Part shown: one piece after another, positions 29,895-38,741 of the stretch | Layout: the number at the start of each line of letters is the position of its first letter | Position numbering within the stretch: position 1 is the stretch's first letter | Source: Neisseria lactamica | GTDB taxonomy: Bacteria; Pseudomonadota; Gammaproteobacteria; Burkholderiales; Neisseriaceae | Direction of reading: 5' to 3' | NCBI RefSeq assembly: GCF_901482445.1 | Contig: NZ_LR590477.1 | Location: 1,922,001 to 1,986,000 of the forward strand | DNA: 64,000 bases | Program-made: the position numbers and the translations under genes | The notes under the pieces: model-generated | The model's database searches: none | Told to the model about the DNA's origin: nothing | The model's input: only the letters and a program-made list of their open reading frames with translations

Positions 29895-30941
29895 TTACAG
29901 GCCGGCGGCGGTTTCGTTTTGGGCGGCTTCGAGTGCGGCGAGTTGTTCGGCTACGCCCTGTTCGAGTTTTGAAGGGCCGGCGGACTTGGCTTCGTGGTAG
30001 GCTTCTTCGAGCGCGTAGCGGAAACCGGTTTCGTCTGTGCCGCCGTGGCTTTTAATCACGATGCCGCGCAGCCCGAGCAGGATGGCCCCGTTGAATTTGC
30101 GCGGGTCGAGTTTGTTTTTCAGCCCTTTAAGGGCGGGTAGGGCGGCAACGGCGGCGAGTTTGTTGAACAGGTTGCTTTGGAATTCGCGGCGGATGGCGCC
30201 GCCCATAAATTTGACCGCGCCTTCGATGGTTTTGAGCATGACGTTGCCGACAAAGCCGTCGGCGACGACGACATCTGCCTCGCCGTACAGGATGCCGTTG
30301 CTTTCAATGTTGCCGATAAAGTTGAGTTTGCTGTTTTGCAGCAGTTTGTAGGTTTGTTTGACGGTGTCCGTACCTTTGATGTCTTCCGTGCCGACATTGA
30401 TCAGTCCGACGCGGGGTCGCCCTTTTTGGGGATGGAGGGCGTGGAAGAGTTCGCTGCCGACAATGGCGAACTGGGCAAGCTGTTCGGGGGTGCAGTCGAC
30501 GTTCGCGCCGAGGTCGAGCGCGAGTGTGACGTGGTCGGTGTCGGACGGGAGGAATTTGGCGATGGCGGGGCGTTCGATGCCGGGTATGGTTTTGAGGACG
30601 AAGCGCGCGGTCGCCATCAGTGCGCCGGTGTTGCCTGCGGAAACGGCGGCCTGCGCCCTGCCTTCTTTGACTTGGTTGACGGCGACGCGCATAGAGGAGT
30701 CTTTTTTGTTTTTCAGGGCGGATTGCGGCGCTTCGTCCATGCCGACGACTTGTGTGGTGTGGCAGATGTCGATGCGCCCCATCGGCGCGCCTGCCGCGTT
30801 CAGGGCTTGGCGCAGTTGCGCTTCGTCGCCGGTCATAATCAGGCGGACATCGGGATGTGCTTGGAGGAATGCGGTTGCTCCGGGTGCGGTGACGGCGAGT
30901 CCCCGGTCGCCGCCCATAGCATCTACGGCAAGTGTAATCAT
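29895..30941 (-). CDS. plsX: Phosphate acyltransferase PlsX
   Basis: This 348-residue peripheral membrane enzyme makes acyl-phosphate from acyl-ACP for phospholipid synthesis. The start MITLAVDAMGGDRG is the family signature and fixes the ATG at 30941; the long upstream in-frame extension is non-coding. ALDLGANVDCTPEQLAQFA and the conserved NVGTEDIKGTD follow. It heads the leftward fatty-acid group. Confidence 0.96.
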   Translation of the reverse strand: MITLAVDAMGGDRGLAVTAPGATAFLQAHPDVRLIMTGDEAQLRQALNAAGAPMGRIDICHTTQVVGMDEAPQSALKNKKDSSMRVAVNQVKEGRAQAAVSAGNTGALMATARFVLKTIPGIERPAIAKFLPSDTDHVTLALDLGANVDCTPEQLAQFAIVGSELFHALHPQKGRPRVGLINVGTEDIKGTDTVKQTYKLLQNSKLNFIGNIESNGILYGEADVVVADGFVGNVMLKTIEGAVKFMGGAIRREFQSNLFNKLAAVAALPALKGLKNKLDPRKFNGAILLGLRGIVIKSHGGTDETGFRYALEEAYHEAKSAGPSKLEQGVAEQLAALEAAQNETAAGL

Positions 30942-31001
30942 AGGGTTCTCCGGTAGGTGTTTCCGGCAGGTTTTCGGTCTGCGGCAGGGGGTCGTGCGGG
31001 C

Positions 31002-31038
31002 TTCAGACGGCATCGGTTCGGAAAATATGCCGTCTGAA
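31002..31038. terminator. Inverted uptake sequences between the phosphoribosyltransferase and plsX
   Basis: TTCAGACGGCAT (31002-31013) and ATGCCGTCTGAA (31027-31038) are inverted with about 13 bases between them, 4 bases after the leftward phosphoribosyltransferase stop. Confidence 0.7.
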
Positions 31039-31042
31039 AGGA

Positions 31043-31570
31043 TCAGCCTCGGCCGGCCTCGGCAAGGCGGTTGTGTTCGTCGATGTCGGTTGCGTCCCAA
31101 GGATAGTTGATCCACCAGTCTTCCACGGTGATACCGCTGAAGTAGGGGATGCCTTCGGGGATTTTCCCGGCTTTGGCTTTGATTTTTTCGTGCAGGACGG
31201 CAACGCCGACAGTGCCGAAATCTTCTTTGAGCAGTTCGTTCAGGCAAAATTCCATCGTAACGCGGCTGTCGTCCACTTCGTCGACAACCAATATATTTTT
31301 ACCCCGCAAGGCTTCGGGGACGGGATCCAGCCATTGGACTTTTTTGACTTCTTCCGTAACCTGTCCCTCGTTGTCGCTGTCGTAATAAGCGGTGGTAACG
31401 GCGTAAATCGGGATTTCCAGAAAACAGCGCAGCATACGTGCCGGAATAAAGCCGCCGCCGCCGATGGCGATCATCGCATCGTATTTGATGCCGGAGTTTT
31501 GGATTTTTTCCGCCAATGCTTTGATGACGCGGTGGATGTCGTCGTAGGTGTACCAGATTTTCTGTATCAT
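31043..31570 (-). CDS. Purine-type phosphoribosyltransferase
   Basis: This 175-residue protein has the PRTase fold. The PRPP-binding loop is KNILVVDEVDDSRVT, with the diphosphate loop near AIGGGGFIPARML. It starts MIQKIWYTYDDIHRVIKAL at 31570; the longer in-frame extension covers a terminator-like region and is rejected. The family includes hypoxanthine and xanthine phosphoribosyltransferases; WWINYPWDATDIDEH near the C-terminus fits the xanthine/guanine type. The substrate is inferred. Confidence 0.85.
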   Translation of the reverse strand: MIQKIWYTYDDIHRVIKALAEKIQNSGIKYDAMIAIGGGGFIPARMLRCFLEIPIYAVTTAYYDSDNEGQVTEEVKKVQWLDPVPEALRGKNILVVDEVDDSRVTMEFCLNELLKEDFGTVGVAVLHEKIKAKAGKIPEGIPYFSGITVEDWWINYPWDATDIDEHNRLAEAGRG

Positions 31571-31685
31571 CGGAGTATCCTCGGTGTCTTTGGATATGTA
31601 TTTCAATATACGGACATTATACGGAACAGTCCGATTCCGTGTATTGACGTATGGCGAAAGTTTGGACGGATAGCGCGTCCAATGC

Positions 31686-31726
31686 AAAAAAAGCCAGTGA
31701 TTGCATGGCAATGTCCTGGCTTTTTC
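31686..31726. terminator. Long hairpin downstream of rpmF
   Basis: AAAAAGCCAG (31688-31697) pairs with CTGGCTTTTT (31716-31725), and an inner ATTGC/GCAAT pair extends the stem. It can stop transcription of rpmF on the - strand and act in both directions. Confidence 0.75.
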
Positions 31727-31743
31727 AGTCAGTCGGATAGGGC

Positions 31744-31923
31744 TTATTCGCCTTTGGCTTTGACCACTTTGCGGCCGCGGTACATACCGTTGGGGGAGAT
31801 GTGGTGCGGGCGGTGTACTTCGCCGGTCGCGCCGTCGACGGACAGGGAAGGTGCGGTCAGCGCGTCGTGCGAACGGTGCATACCGCGTTTGGAAGGGGAT
31901 TTTTTGTTTTGTTGAACGGCCAT
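31744..31923 (-). CDS. rpmF: 50S ribosomal protein L32
   Basis: This 59-residue protein begins [19 protein letters not shown] and ends RKVVKAKGE. The middle [14 protein letters not shown] is the L32 C-terminal pattern; zinc-binding cysteines are absent, as in the C-minus form of L32. It is preceded by a good GGAGCTTGAAAT-type leader and lies 33 bases from yceD, the usual yceD-rpmF pair ahead of plsX-fabH. Confidence 0.95.
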   Translation of the reverse strand: MAVQQNKKSPSKRGMHRSHDALTAPSLSVDGATGEVHRPHHISPNGMYRGRKVVKAKGE

Positions 31924-31956
31924 TTCAAGCTCCTGGATAAATAAACTGTGTCCTAA

Positions 31957-32460
31957 TCAATTGCTTTTCAAACCTGCCAAAACAGCGAAAGGGTTTGGTT
32001 TGTCCCGATCGGCTTTTTCCGGTGTCCCGTTGCCGCCGCAGTCTTCGTGCCGGGGAGAGAAGGGGAGCGACATCAGGATTTGGTCTTCGACCAAGATCCG
32101 CACGTCAAGCTCTTTTTCGAGCAGCATACCTTCCAATTCTTCATCGGCAAGCATCGCTTCGTCCAAGTCTTTCTCGTCGGAAAACAAGACGATGCGGGCG
32201 GTTTCGTCGAGCCGGAACGGCAGGGGCGCAATGCACCGCTGGCAAACCAAGGGCATATCGGCTTTGACGCCCAAGTCGAGGAACAGGCGTTGCAGCCGGT
32301 CGCGCCCGCCTTGCAGCGTAAACGACACGCGTGTCTGTTTGTCGGCGGGATAATCGTGCGAACTGACGCGTTCGTCCAATTCTTCGAGCAGGAAGCCGCC
32401 TTGCAGGCTCCGCCCTTCGGCGGCGAAAACTTTCGGGTCAATCAAATTAGGGTCTGACAT
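31957..32460 (-). CDS. yceD: YceD/DUF177 family protein
   Basis: This 167-residue protein has the DUF177 core with the two-cysteine motif MPLVCQRCIAPLPF and a C-terminal acidic region ending DKPNPFAVLAGLKSN, the conserved NPFAVLA tail. YceD homologues are almost always next to rpmF and are linked to 23S rRNA maturation in plants and bacteria, though details in bacteria are unsettled. It lies directly upstream of rpmF. Confidence 0.92.
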   Translation of the reverse strand: MSDPNLIDPKVFAAEGRSLQGGFLLEELDERVSSHDYPADKQTRVSFTLQGGRDRLQRLFLDLGVKADMPLVCQRCIAPLPFRLDETARIVLFSDEKDLDEAMLADEELEGMLLEKELDVRILVEDQILMSLPFSPRHEDCGGNGTPEKADRDKPNPFAVLAGLKSN

Positions 32461-32606
32461 AAACGGGGTATGATATAATTTAGATGTTCTAACGTCAATA
32501 TTTTTAAGAAAAATGTTACGGTGTGCCGGAGGGGGTGTCCGAGTTTCGGCTTATGTTCGGATTTTACCGCCCCTTCGGGCGTGTTTTCAACGGTAAGGAG
32601 GATGGG

Positions 32607-33197
32607 ATGGGTTTGAAGCTGCCTTTGATTTTGGGTACGAGTTCGGTTTTCCGCCGCGAACAGATGGAAAGGCTCGGCATCGCCTTTCAGGCGGCATCCC
32701 CCGATTTTGACGAAACGCCGATGCTGGGGGAGTCTGCCCCTCAGACGGCATTGCGCCTTGCCGAGGGTAAGGCGCGGTCGTTGGCCGGACGTTTCCCCGA
32801 GGCGTTGATTGTCGGTGCGGACCAGGTAGCGTGGTGCGACGGCAGGCAGTGGGGCAAGCCGATGAACCTTGCCAACGCGCAAAAGATGCTGATGCACTTG
32901 AGCGGCAGGGAGATTGAGTTTTACAGCGCGGTCGTGCTGTTGAATACGGTTACGGGCACGATGCAGCGGCATATCGATAAGACTGTGGTCGTGATGAGGC
33001 AGTTGGACGAGCTGCACATCCTCCGCTATTTGGAGCGCGAGCCTGATGCGGTTTATTGCTCGTGTGCGTTGAAGAGCGAGGATTTGGGTGCATTGTTGAT
33101 CGAACGGATTGAAAGCAGCGATCCGAATGCTTTAATCGGTTTGCCGGTTTTCCGTCTGGTCGATTTCTTGAAAAATGAGGGCGTGGATGTTTTGTAA
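32607..33197 (+). CDS. Maf-like nucleotide pyrophosphatase
   Basis: This 196-residue protein of the Maf/HAM1 family hydrolyses non-canonical or modified nucleoside triphosphates. PLILGTSSVFRREQMERLG is the N-terminal signature; FDETPMLGES and LIVGADQVAWCDGRQWGKP carry the catalytic region. Its sequence is closest in type to YceF (m7GTP pyrophosphatase), and the family is often beside yceD-rpmF. The ATG at 32607 follows AAGGAGG; the ATG at 32602 is out of frame. Confidence 0.92.
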   Translation: MGLKLPLILGTSSVFRREQMERLGIAFQAASPDFDETPMLGESAPQTALRLAEGKARSLAGRFPEALIVGADQVAWCDGRQWGKPMNLANAQKMLMHLSGREIEFYSAVVLLNTVTGTMQRHIDKTVVVMRQLDELHILRYLEREPDAVYCSCALKSEDLGALLIERIESSDPNALIGLPVFRLVDFLKNEGVDVL

Positions 33198-33207
33198 TCG
33201 TCCGTTT

Positions 33208-33239
33208 ATGCCGTCTGAAGGGTTCAGACGGCATTTTTA
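33208..33239. terminator. Uptake-sequence hairpin after maf
   Basis: ATGCCGTCTGAA and TTCAGACGGCAT are inverted around 3 bases, followed by TTTTTAA on the + strand, 10 bases after the maf stop. Confidence 0.8.
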
Positions 33240-33259
33240 ACTGATGAGTGGGGGGAGTG

Positions 33260-33970
33260 ATGGCTGCTGTTTTGTATTTGATTCCTACGCCTTTGGGTGC
33301 GCCGGACACGCCGTGCCTGTTGCCGCACGAACAACAGGCGGTTGTCGGGCTGACGGATTTTGTCGTAGAGGCGGAAAAAACGGCGCGCGCGCATTTGAAA
33401 CATTTGGGCGTAACTGCACCCATCCGCGAGCTGAATCTGCAAACATTGAACGAACATACGGATTTGAAGGCTTTACCGGAATTGCTGAAACCTTTGCAGG
33501 AAGGGCGCAGTATGGGCATTGTCAGCGAGGCGGGTTGCCCGGCTGTGGCTGATCCGGGCGCGAATTTGGTGGCATTGGCGCATAAACACGGTTTTGAAGT
33601 GCGTCCGCTGGTCGGGCCGTCCAGCCTGCTGCTGGCGCTGATGGCTTCGGGCGCGAACGGGCAGAACTTTGCGTTTAAGGGTTATCTGCCGTCTGAAAAA
33701 AATGAGCGCATTCAGAGTTTGAAGGCTTTGGAGCAACGTTCGCGGCAGTGCGGCGAGACGCAGATTTTTATTGAAACGCCTTACCGCAATGATGCGCTGC
33801 TTGCCGATGCGGTGGAAAACCTGCATCCTGAAACGCGCTTGTGTGTAGCTGCGGATTTGACCTTGCCGACACAGGAAATCATCAGCCGGACAATCGCGCA
33901 GTGGCGGAAAAGGAAAGAAATGCCGAATTTGAAAAAACGTCCGACGATTTTTGTGATGTATGCGGGTTGA
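33260..33970 (+). CDS. SAM-dependent methyltransferase of the RsmI/tetrapyrrole methylase type
   Basis: This 236-residue protein has the tetrapyrrole-methylase fold. It begins AAVLYLIPTPLGAP, and includes SEAGCPAVADPGANLVALAH and VRPLVGPSSLLLALMASG, both typical of the RsmI-like branch. A true RsmI (2'-O-methylation of C1402) usually starts LYVVATPIGN; the differences here suggest a second paralogue of unknown target. The ATG at 33260 is chosen after GGGGGAG. Confidence 0.82.
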   Translation: MAAVLYLIPTPLGAPDTPCLLPHEQQAVVGLTDFVVEAEKTARAHLKHLGVTAPIRELNLQTLNEHTDLKALPELLKPLQEGRSMGIVSEAGCPAVADPGANLVALAHKHGFEVRPLVGPSSLLLALMASGANGQNFAFKGYLPSEKNERIQSLKALEQRSRQCGETQIFIETPYRNDALLADAVENLHPETRLCVAADLTLPTQEIISRTIAQWRKRKEMPNLKKRPTIFVMYAG

Positions 33971-34004
33971 AGATTTCCGCCCCGATAGGGGGTGAACAAT
34001 AAAA

Positions 34005-34036
34005 ATGCCGTCTGAACAGGTTTCAGACGGCATTTT
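34005..34036. terminator. Uptake-sequence hairpin between convergent genes
   Basis: ATGCCGTCTGAA and TTCAGACGGCAT are inverted over 4 bases with A- and T-runs on the two sides, between the rightward methyltransferase and the leftward yidC. Confidence 0.85.
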
Positions 34037-34050
34037 TCATGCTGCGGCAT

Positions 34051-35697
34051 TTAGGAAACGACTTCGCCTTGGGCGCGTTGTTTTTCGATGCTGCGGTTGA
34101 TGTGCCATTGCTGGGCGATGGTTAAGAGATTGTTGACCACCCAGTACAATACCAGACCGGCAGGGAAGAAGAAGAACATAACGGAGAAAACCAAAGGCAT
34201 GATTTTCATCATTTTCGCCTGCATCGGGTCGGTCGGCGGCGGGTTCAGATAGGTTTGGGCGAACATCGTTGCCGCCATAATGATGGGCAGGATGTAGTAG
34301 GGGTCGGAGCGGCTGAGGTCGGTAATCCAGCCCAGCCAAGGTGCCTGGCGCAATTCTACGGAGGCGAACAATGCCCAGTACAAGCCGATGAATACGGGGA
34401 TTTGCAACAGCATAGGCAGACAGCCGCCCAGCGGATTGATTTTTTCGTCTTTGTAAAGCTGCATCATCGCTTGTTGCTGCGCCATACGGTCGTCGCCGTA
34501 TTTCTCTTTGATGGCTTGCAGCTTGGGTGCGGCGGCGCGCATTTTCGCCATCGAGCGGTAAGAGGCGTTGGTCAATGGGTACAGTACGGCTTTGACGATG
34601 ATGGTCAAAACGATGATTGCCCAGCCCCAGTTGCCGATGATGTTGTGCAGTTGGTTCAAGAGCCAGAAGAGTGGGGAGGCGAACCAGTGTACTTTGCCGT
34701 AGTCTTTTGCCAGTTGCAGTTTGTCGGCGATGCCGGCGATGACGGAAGTGGTTTGCGGGCCGGCATACAGGTTGACGGCGGTTTCGGCTTTCGCGCCGGC
34801 CGGGATGGCGGCTAAAGGCACGCCGACGCTTGCGCTGTACAGCTTGTCGTTGCGGCGTTTGATGTCGATGCCGCATTCGCCTGCGGCGCAAACGCTTTGT
34901 CCGCCTTTAGGCTGCAAAATCCAAGCGGACATAAAGTGGTGTTCGATCATACCGAGCCAACCGGTCGGGGTTTTGCGGATGTATTCGGCTTCGGATTTGC
35001 CGGATTTGGCATCGTCGTCCAAATCGGAGAAGCTGACTTTTTGGAAGCCGCCTTCAGGGGTGTAAACCACCGGGCCGAGGTAGGAACGGGTGAAGTAGCC
35101 TTGGCCTTCGGGTTGGCTGCGGTCGCGGACGATGCGGTAGTCCGCGCTCAGGTTGGCGGGCTTGCCGCCGGTGTTGGCAATGTCGAAGCGGACGTTAACC
35201 AAGTAGCTGCCTTTGGTAAAAGTATAAACTTTGTCGATTTTCAGTCCGTTTGTTTCGGGCGCACTCAGGCGGACTTCGACTTTGTCGCCGTTGAGGCTGT
35301 ATTGTTTTTGCGGAGCGGTAAAGCCGATGCCTTTCAGAACGTTGTTGCCTTGTGCGTCCAAAAGCTCGGATTGGGCGACGTAGGTGTATTCTTTGCCGTC
35401 GCCAAATAGGACGAAGGGTTTGTGTTCGTCGCCGGTTGCTTTGTATTTGAGCAGGGTCAGCCGGCGCAGGTCGCCGCTTTTTTCATCAATGACGGCTTGA
35501 ACCGCATCGGTCGTTACGGTAATCGGCGTTGCGGGGGCGAGTGCGGCTTCGGCGGAAGCGGTTGCGACGGTTTGCCGCTGTTGCTGTGCGGCCTGTCCGG
35601 GCGCGGGCGCGGTTTGGGGGGCGGGGAACATTTTTTCCCAGCCGATCATAATCGCCAGCGCGATGGCGAAGAACGCGGTGAGTCTTTTAAAATCCAT
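34051..35697 (-). CDS. yidC: Membrane protein insertase YidC
   Basis: This 548-residue YidC/Oxa1 insertase helps inner-membrane proteins fold and insert, alone or with SecYEG. An N-terminal anchor (LTAFFAIALAIMIGW) precedes a large periplasmic beta domain (about residues 50-330), then five membrane segments with NWGWAIIVLTIIVKAVLYPLT and the cytoplasmic hairpin KYGDDRMAQQQAMMQLY. NPLGGCLPMLLQIPVFIGLY is a family signature in parts. It is the distal gene of rpmH-rnpA-yidD-yidC. Confidence 0.96.
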   Translation of the reverse strand: MDFKRLTAFFAIALAIMIGWEKMFPAPQTAPAPGQAAQQQRQTVATASAEAALAPATPITVTTDAVQAVIDEKSGDLRRLTLLKYKATGDEHKPFVLFGDGKEYTYVAQSELLDAQGNNVLKGIGFTAPQKQYSLNGDKVEVRLSAPETNGLKIDKVYTFTKGSYLVNVRFDIANTGGKPANLSADYRIVRDRSQPEGQGYFTRSYLGPVVYTPEGGFQKVSFSDLDDDAKSGKSEAEYIRKTPTGWLGMIEHHFMSAWILQPKGGQSVCAAGECGIDIKRRNDKLYSASVGVPLAAIPAGAKAETAVNLYAGPQTTSVIAGIADKLQLAKDYGKVHWFASPLFWLLNQLHNIIGNWGWAIIVLTIIVKAVLYPLTNASYRSMAKMRAAAPKLQAIKEKYGDDRMAQQQAMMQLYKDEKINPLGGCLPMLLQIPVFIGLYWALFASVELRQAPWLGWITDLSRSDPYYILPIIMAATMFAQTYLNPPPTDPMQAKMMKIMPLVFSVMFFFFPAGLVLYWVVNNLLTIAQQWHINRSIEKQRAQGEVVS

Positions 35698-35868
35698 AAG
35701 AGTTTCCTGAATGGTCGGAAACGCCGCAGTACGCGGGTTCCGATAGGCGGGGGATTACGGCAGGCTTTATACCCGGCGGTCGTGCCGCCTGCCCGAAGTT
35801 TCAGACGGCATTATATAGAAACCGATGGGAAATAAAAGGAAAGCGTGCAGTTCGGGCGGCGGGGCGGT

Positions 35869-36090
35869 TCAGGGGACGGGGTCGTGTCCGTGTCCGCCGA
35901 GGGGGTGGCATCGGGCGATGCGCTTTGCCGCAAGCAGCCCGCCTTTGAATGCGCCGTATTTTTTCACGGCTTCCACCGCGTATTGCGAACAGGTCGGCGT
36001 ATAGCGGCAGCGCGGCGGAATCAGCGGGCTGATGCAGTATTGGTAAAACCTTATCAGAACCAGCAGGAGTTTGGACAATAGGAAGTTCAT
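35869..36090 (-). CDS. yidD: Membrane protein insertion efficiency factor YidD
   Basis: This 73-residue protein shows the family hallmark [18 protein letters not shown], followed by [16 protein letters not shown] and [15 protein letters not shown]. It is thought to assist YidC-dependent insertion. An amphipathic N-terminal helix ([13 protein letters not shown]) is present. It lies between rnpA and yidC as in most bacteria. Confidence 0.95.
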   Translation of the reverse strand: MNFLLSKLLLVLIRFYQYCISPLIPPRCRYTPTCSQYAVEAVKKYGAFKGGLLAAKRIARCHPLGGHGHDPVP

Positions 36091-36144
36091 CGGGATGGGC
36101 CTTTATGTGAACCGGATGCCGTCTGAACCGCGCCGGCCGTTGCG

Positions 36145-36516
36145 CTATGCCTGTTTGCCGCGTTCCGGTGCCGGATCGCCGGACATCAGCCGCGCCAGCT
36201 CCGAGCGCGCCTGCCTTGCGGTATCCCTGTCGAATTTCCGACGGACGCGCACGACGAAATCCTGAGGCGGAAGATTGTTTTTGTTCAACCTGAACCAGTC
36301 GCGGATGACGCGTTTCATATAGTTCCGCTCGTTGGCGCGTTTGGCGGTTTTTTTGCCGACGACCAGTCCGAGGCGGGGATGCCCCGCCCCGTTGCCGTCG
36401 GAACGCGCAACTTGCAGGAAGTCGAGGCTGCGGCGGTTTCTGAATGCAAAAACGGATGAAAAATCATCCGTTTTCAACAAGCGGTACTGCCTTCCGAAGC
36501 GGCAGTCCAAAATCAC
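36145..36516 (-). CDS. rnpA: Ribonuclease P protein component
   Basis: This 123-residue basic protein is the cofactor of RNase P in tRNA 5' processing. [19 protein letters not shown] and the RNR motif [20 protein letters not shown] are diagnostic. The start is a GTG at 36516 (read [14 protein letters not shown]), which overlaps the last codons of rpmH; a longer frame running into rpmH is rejected. The C-terminus is somewhat extended ([12 protein letters not shown]). Confidence 0.93.
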   Translation of the reverse strand: MILDCRFGRQYRLLKTDDFSSVFAFRNRRSLDFLQVARSDGNGAGHPRLGLVVGKKTAKRANERNYMKRVIRDWFRLNKNNLPPQDFVVRVRRKFDRDTARQARSELARLMSGDPAPERGKQA

Positions 36517-36647
36517 ACCGCCAGGCGTTTGCGGCCTTTGGCGCGGCGTGCCGCCAATACTGCGCGGCCGCCGCGCGTTTTGGAGCGCACGAGGAAGCCG
36601 TGGGTGCGTTTGCGTTTGGTAACGGAAGGTTGGTAAGTGCGTTTCAT
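36513..36647 (-). CDS. rpmH: 50S ribosomal protein L34
   Basis: This 44-residue protein reads [20 protein letters not shown] at its start and ends [13 protein letters not shown], a complete L34. The stop overlaps the rnpA GTG start by 4 bases (GTGTGA), indicating coupled translation. The gene is transcribed away from dnaA. Confidence 0.97.
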   Translation of the reverse strand: MKRTYQPSVTKRKRTHGFLVRSKTRGGRAVLAARRAKGRKRLAV

Positions 36648-37066
36648 AATGCTTTCCTAAAAATCGGTAAATAAATAAACCGCGAATTACACTCCAATTT
36701 GCCGATTTTGTCAATCAATAGAGAAACTTTGCCGGGAAGCCGGCCGATATGCGCGCATTTCTGTGGATAAATTTTTGCCGGTATTGTGGATAAAATGCCG
36801 GCGGGTCGGTATAATCGGCAGACCGCATTTTAAGCCCGTGCGCGTTTGGAACGTTTGCTTTCCCTTTGAAAACATTATTTTCCCCGGCCGTGTTTGAATA
36901 ATCTGCCGCTCTTGCCCGTGTCGGGGCAAACGCCCCTTTTTTTCGGGTATGAACCTGTTTTATTGGATAAAAAGCATTTTCCTTGGCCGATAAGGCCGTA
37001 CCGGCGCCCTATTGGGAACACGGTTTTTCTTTTTCTGATTTTTTTGCTGCCGATTTGGGTTTGTCT
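36648..37066. other. rpmH-dnaA intergenic region with two DnaA boxes (candidate origin)
   Basis: The 419-base gap between the divergent rpmH and dnaA holds two exact DnaA boxes in the same direction, TGTGGATAA at 36762-36770 and 36785-36793 (reverse of TTATCCACA), 23 bases apart. AT-rich stretches flank them, with T-runs near 36880-36960 and 37027-37045. The gene order rpmH-dnaA-dnaN is the usual origin context. Two boxes are few for a full oriC, so the region could be the origin, part of it, or the DnaA autoregulation site. A TTG-started frame from 36983 runs into dnaA but is rejected as the start. Confidence 0.6.
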
Positions 37067-38662
37067 ATGACACTAGCAGAATTTTGGCCGATGTGCCTCC
37101 GCCGCCTTCACGATACCCTGCCCCCGGGGCAGTTTGCACAATGGATTGCCCCCCTTACCGTCGGCGAGGAAGACGGGGTGTGGGTGGTGTACGGCAAAAA
37201 CCAGTTTGCCTGCAATATGCTCAAAAGCCGCTTCGCCGGCAAAATCGAAGCCTTGAGGGAAGAATGCGCCCCCGAACGCGCCGCCTTCGTATTCAAGGCA
37301 GGCGAAGGCGTGCGTTACGAGATGGCGGCTGCCGGGGTTGCGGAAAAACCGCCTGTGCGCGAAGTGCGGGATGAATTGCCGGCGCGGGCGGCGTTGTCGG
37401 AGGCGATGCCGTCTGAAGCCCCGTCCGAACCTCCGTCCGAAACCCTGTTTGAAACTCCGTCCGAAGGGGCTGCCAAGCCTTCGGCGGCGAAAACGGCGGC
37501 GGATATTTTGGCGGAACGTATGAAAAACCTGCCGCACGGATCGCGATCCGCCGCCGAACCTGTTTTGCGCCCGGAGCCGCAGGCGGCAGCCAAAGCGCGG
37601 ACGGACGCGCAGAGCGGTGCGGAAGAGGCGCGTTACGAACAGACCAACCTGTCGCGCGATTACACGTTTGACACATTGGTCGAAGGCAAGGGCAACCGCC
37701 TTGCGGCGGCGGCGGCGCAGGCGATTGCGGAAAGCCCGGGGCAGAGTTACAACCCGTTCTTCCTCTATGGCAGCACGGGTTTGGGCAAAACCCACCTTGT
37801 GCAGGCGGTCGGCAACGAGCTTTTGAAAAACCGTCCCGATGCGAAAGTGCGCTATATGCATTCGGACGATTATATCCGCAGCTTTATGAAAGCCGTGCGC
37901 AACAATACTTACGACGTGTTCAAGCAGCAATACAAGCAATACGACCTGCTGATTATCGACGATATTCAGTTTATTAAAGGAAAAGACCGTACGATGGAAG
38001 AATTTTTCTATCTGTACAACCATTTCCACAACGAGAAAAAACAGCTCATCCTCACTTGCGACGTTTTACCTGCCAAAATCGAGGGTATGGACGACCGGCT
38101 CAAGTCCCGCTTTTCGTGGGGGCTGACTTTGGAACTCGAGCCGCCCGAATTGGAAATGCGCGTGGCGATTTTGCAGAAAAAGGCGGAAGCGGCGGGCATC
38201 AGTATCGAAGACGAGGCGGCATTGTTTATTGCCAACCTGATCCGTTCCAACGTGCGCGAATTGGAAGGCGCGTTCAACCGCGTCAGCGCGAGCAGCCGCT
38301 TTATGAACCGCCCCGTCATCGATATGGATTTGGCGCGTACGGCGTTGCAGGACATTATCGCCGAGAAGCACAAAGTCATTACCGCCGACCTCATCATTGA
38401 TGCGGTTGCCAAGTATTACCATATCAGGATCAGCGACATACTCGGCAAAAAACGCACGCGCAGCCTTGCCCGCCCGCGTCAGGTTGCGATGACCTTGAGC
38501 AAGGAGCTGACCACGATGAGCCTGCCCGCCATCGGCGACGCGTTCGGCGGGCGCGACCACACCACCGTCATGCACGCCATCCGCGCCGTAACCTCGTTGC
38601 GCGAAGAAGACCCCGAATTGAACCAGGACTACGAAAAACTGCTGATTCTGATTCAAAACTGA
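37067..38662 (+). CDS. dnaA: Chromosomal replication initiator DnaA
   Basis: This 531-residue AAA+ protein opens the replication origin. Domain I begins MTLAEFWPMCLRRLHDTLPP; domain II is an unusually long variable linker (about residues 95-200); domain III has Walker A GSTGLGKTHL and Walker B LLIIDDIQFI; domain IV has the DnaA signature GGRDHTTVMHAIRAV. The linker contains five tandem 12-base units (37409-37468), the first of which is an uptake sequence, encoding a PSEA/PSEP-type run. The ATG at 37067 is chosen because it begins the conserved domain I. Confidence 0.96.
   Translation: MTLAEFWPMCLRRLHDTLPPGQFAQWIAPLTVGEEDGVWVVYGKNQFACNMLKSRFAGKIEALREECAPERAAFVFKAGEGVRYEMAAAGVAEKPPVREVRDELPARAALSEAMPSEAPSEPPSETLFETPSEGAAKPSAAKTAADILAERMKNLPHGSRSAAEPVLRPEPQAAAKARTDAQSGAEEARYEQTNLSRDYTFDTLVEGKGNRLAAAAAQAIAESPGQSYNPFFLYGSTGLGKTHLVQAVGNELLKNRPDAKVRYMHSDDYIRSFMKAVRNNTYDVFKQQYKQYDLLIIDDIQFIKGKDRTMEEFFYLYNHFHNEKKQLILTCDVLPAKIEGMDDRLKSRFSWGLTLELEPPELEMRVAILQKKAEAAGISIEDEAALFIANLIRSNVRELEGAFNRVSASSRFMNRPVIDMDLARTALQDIIAEKHKVITADLIIDAVAKYYHIRISDILGKKRTRSLARPRQVAMTLSKELTTMSLPAIGDAFGGRDHTTVMHAIRAVTSLREEDPELNQDYEKLLILIQN
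37409..37468 (+). repeat. Five tandem 12-base units inside the dnaA linker
   Basis: The units are CCGTCTGAAGCC, CCGTCCGAACCT, CCGTCCGAAACC, CTGTTTGAAACT and CCGTCCGAAGGG. The first, with preceding ATG, is an exact uptake sequence. Each unit encodes four residues, so changes in copy number keep the frame. Confidence 0.85.
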
Positions 38663-38741
38663 CCGAACGCGCCTTTCAGACGGCATACCGTTGCCGGCAC
38701 CGTCCGGAAGGCAGGCACACAACCGATTCAAGGAGTAAAAA

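Noticed and set aside
36983..37066. TTG-started longer DnaA
   Set aside because: The extra 28 residues do not resemble DnaA domain I, which starts MTLAEFWP at 37067.
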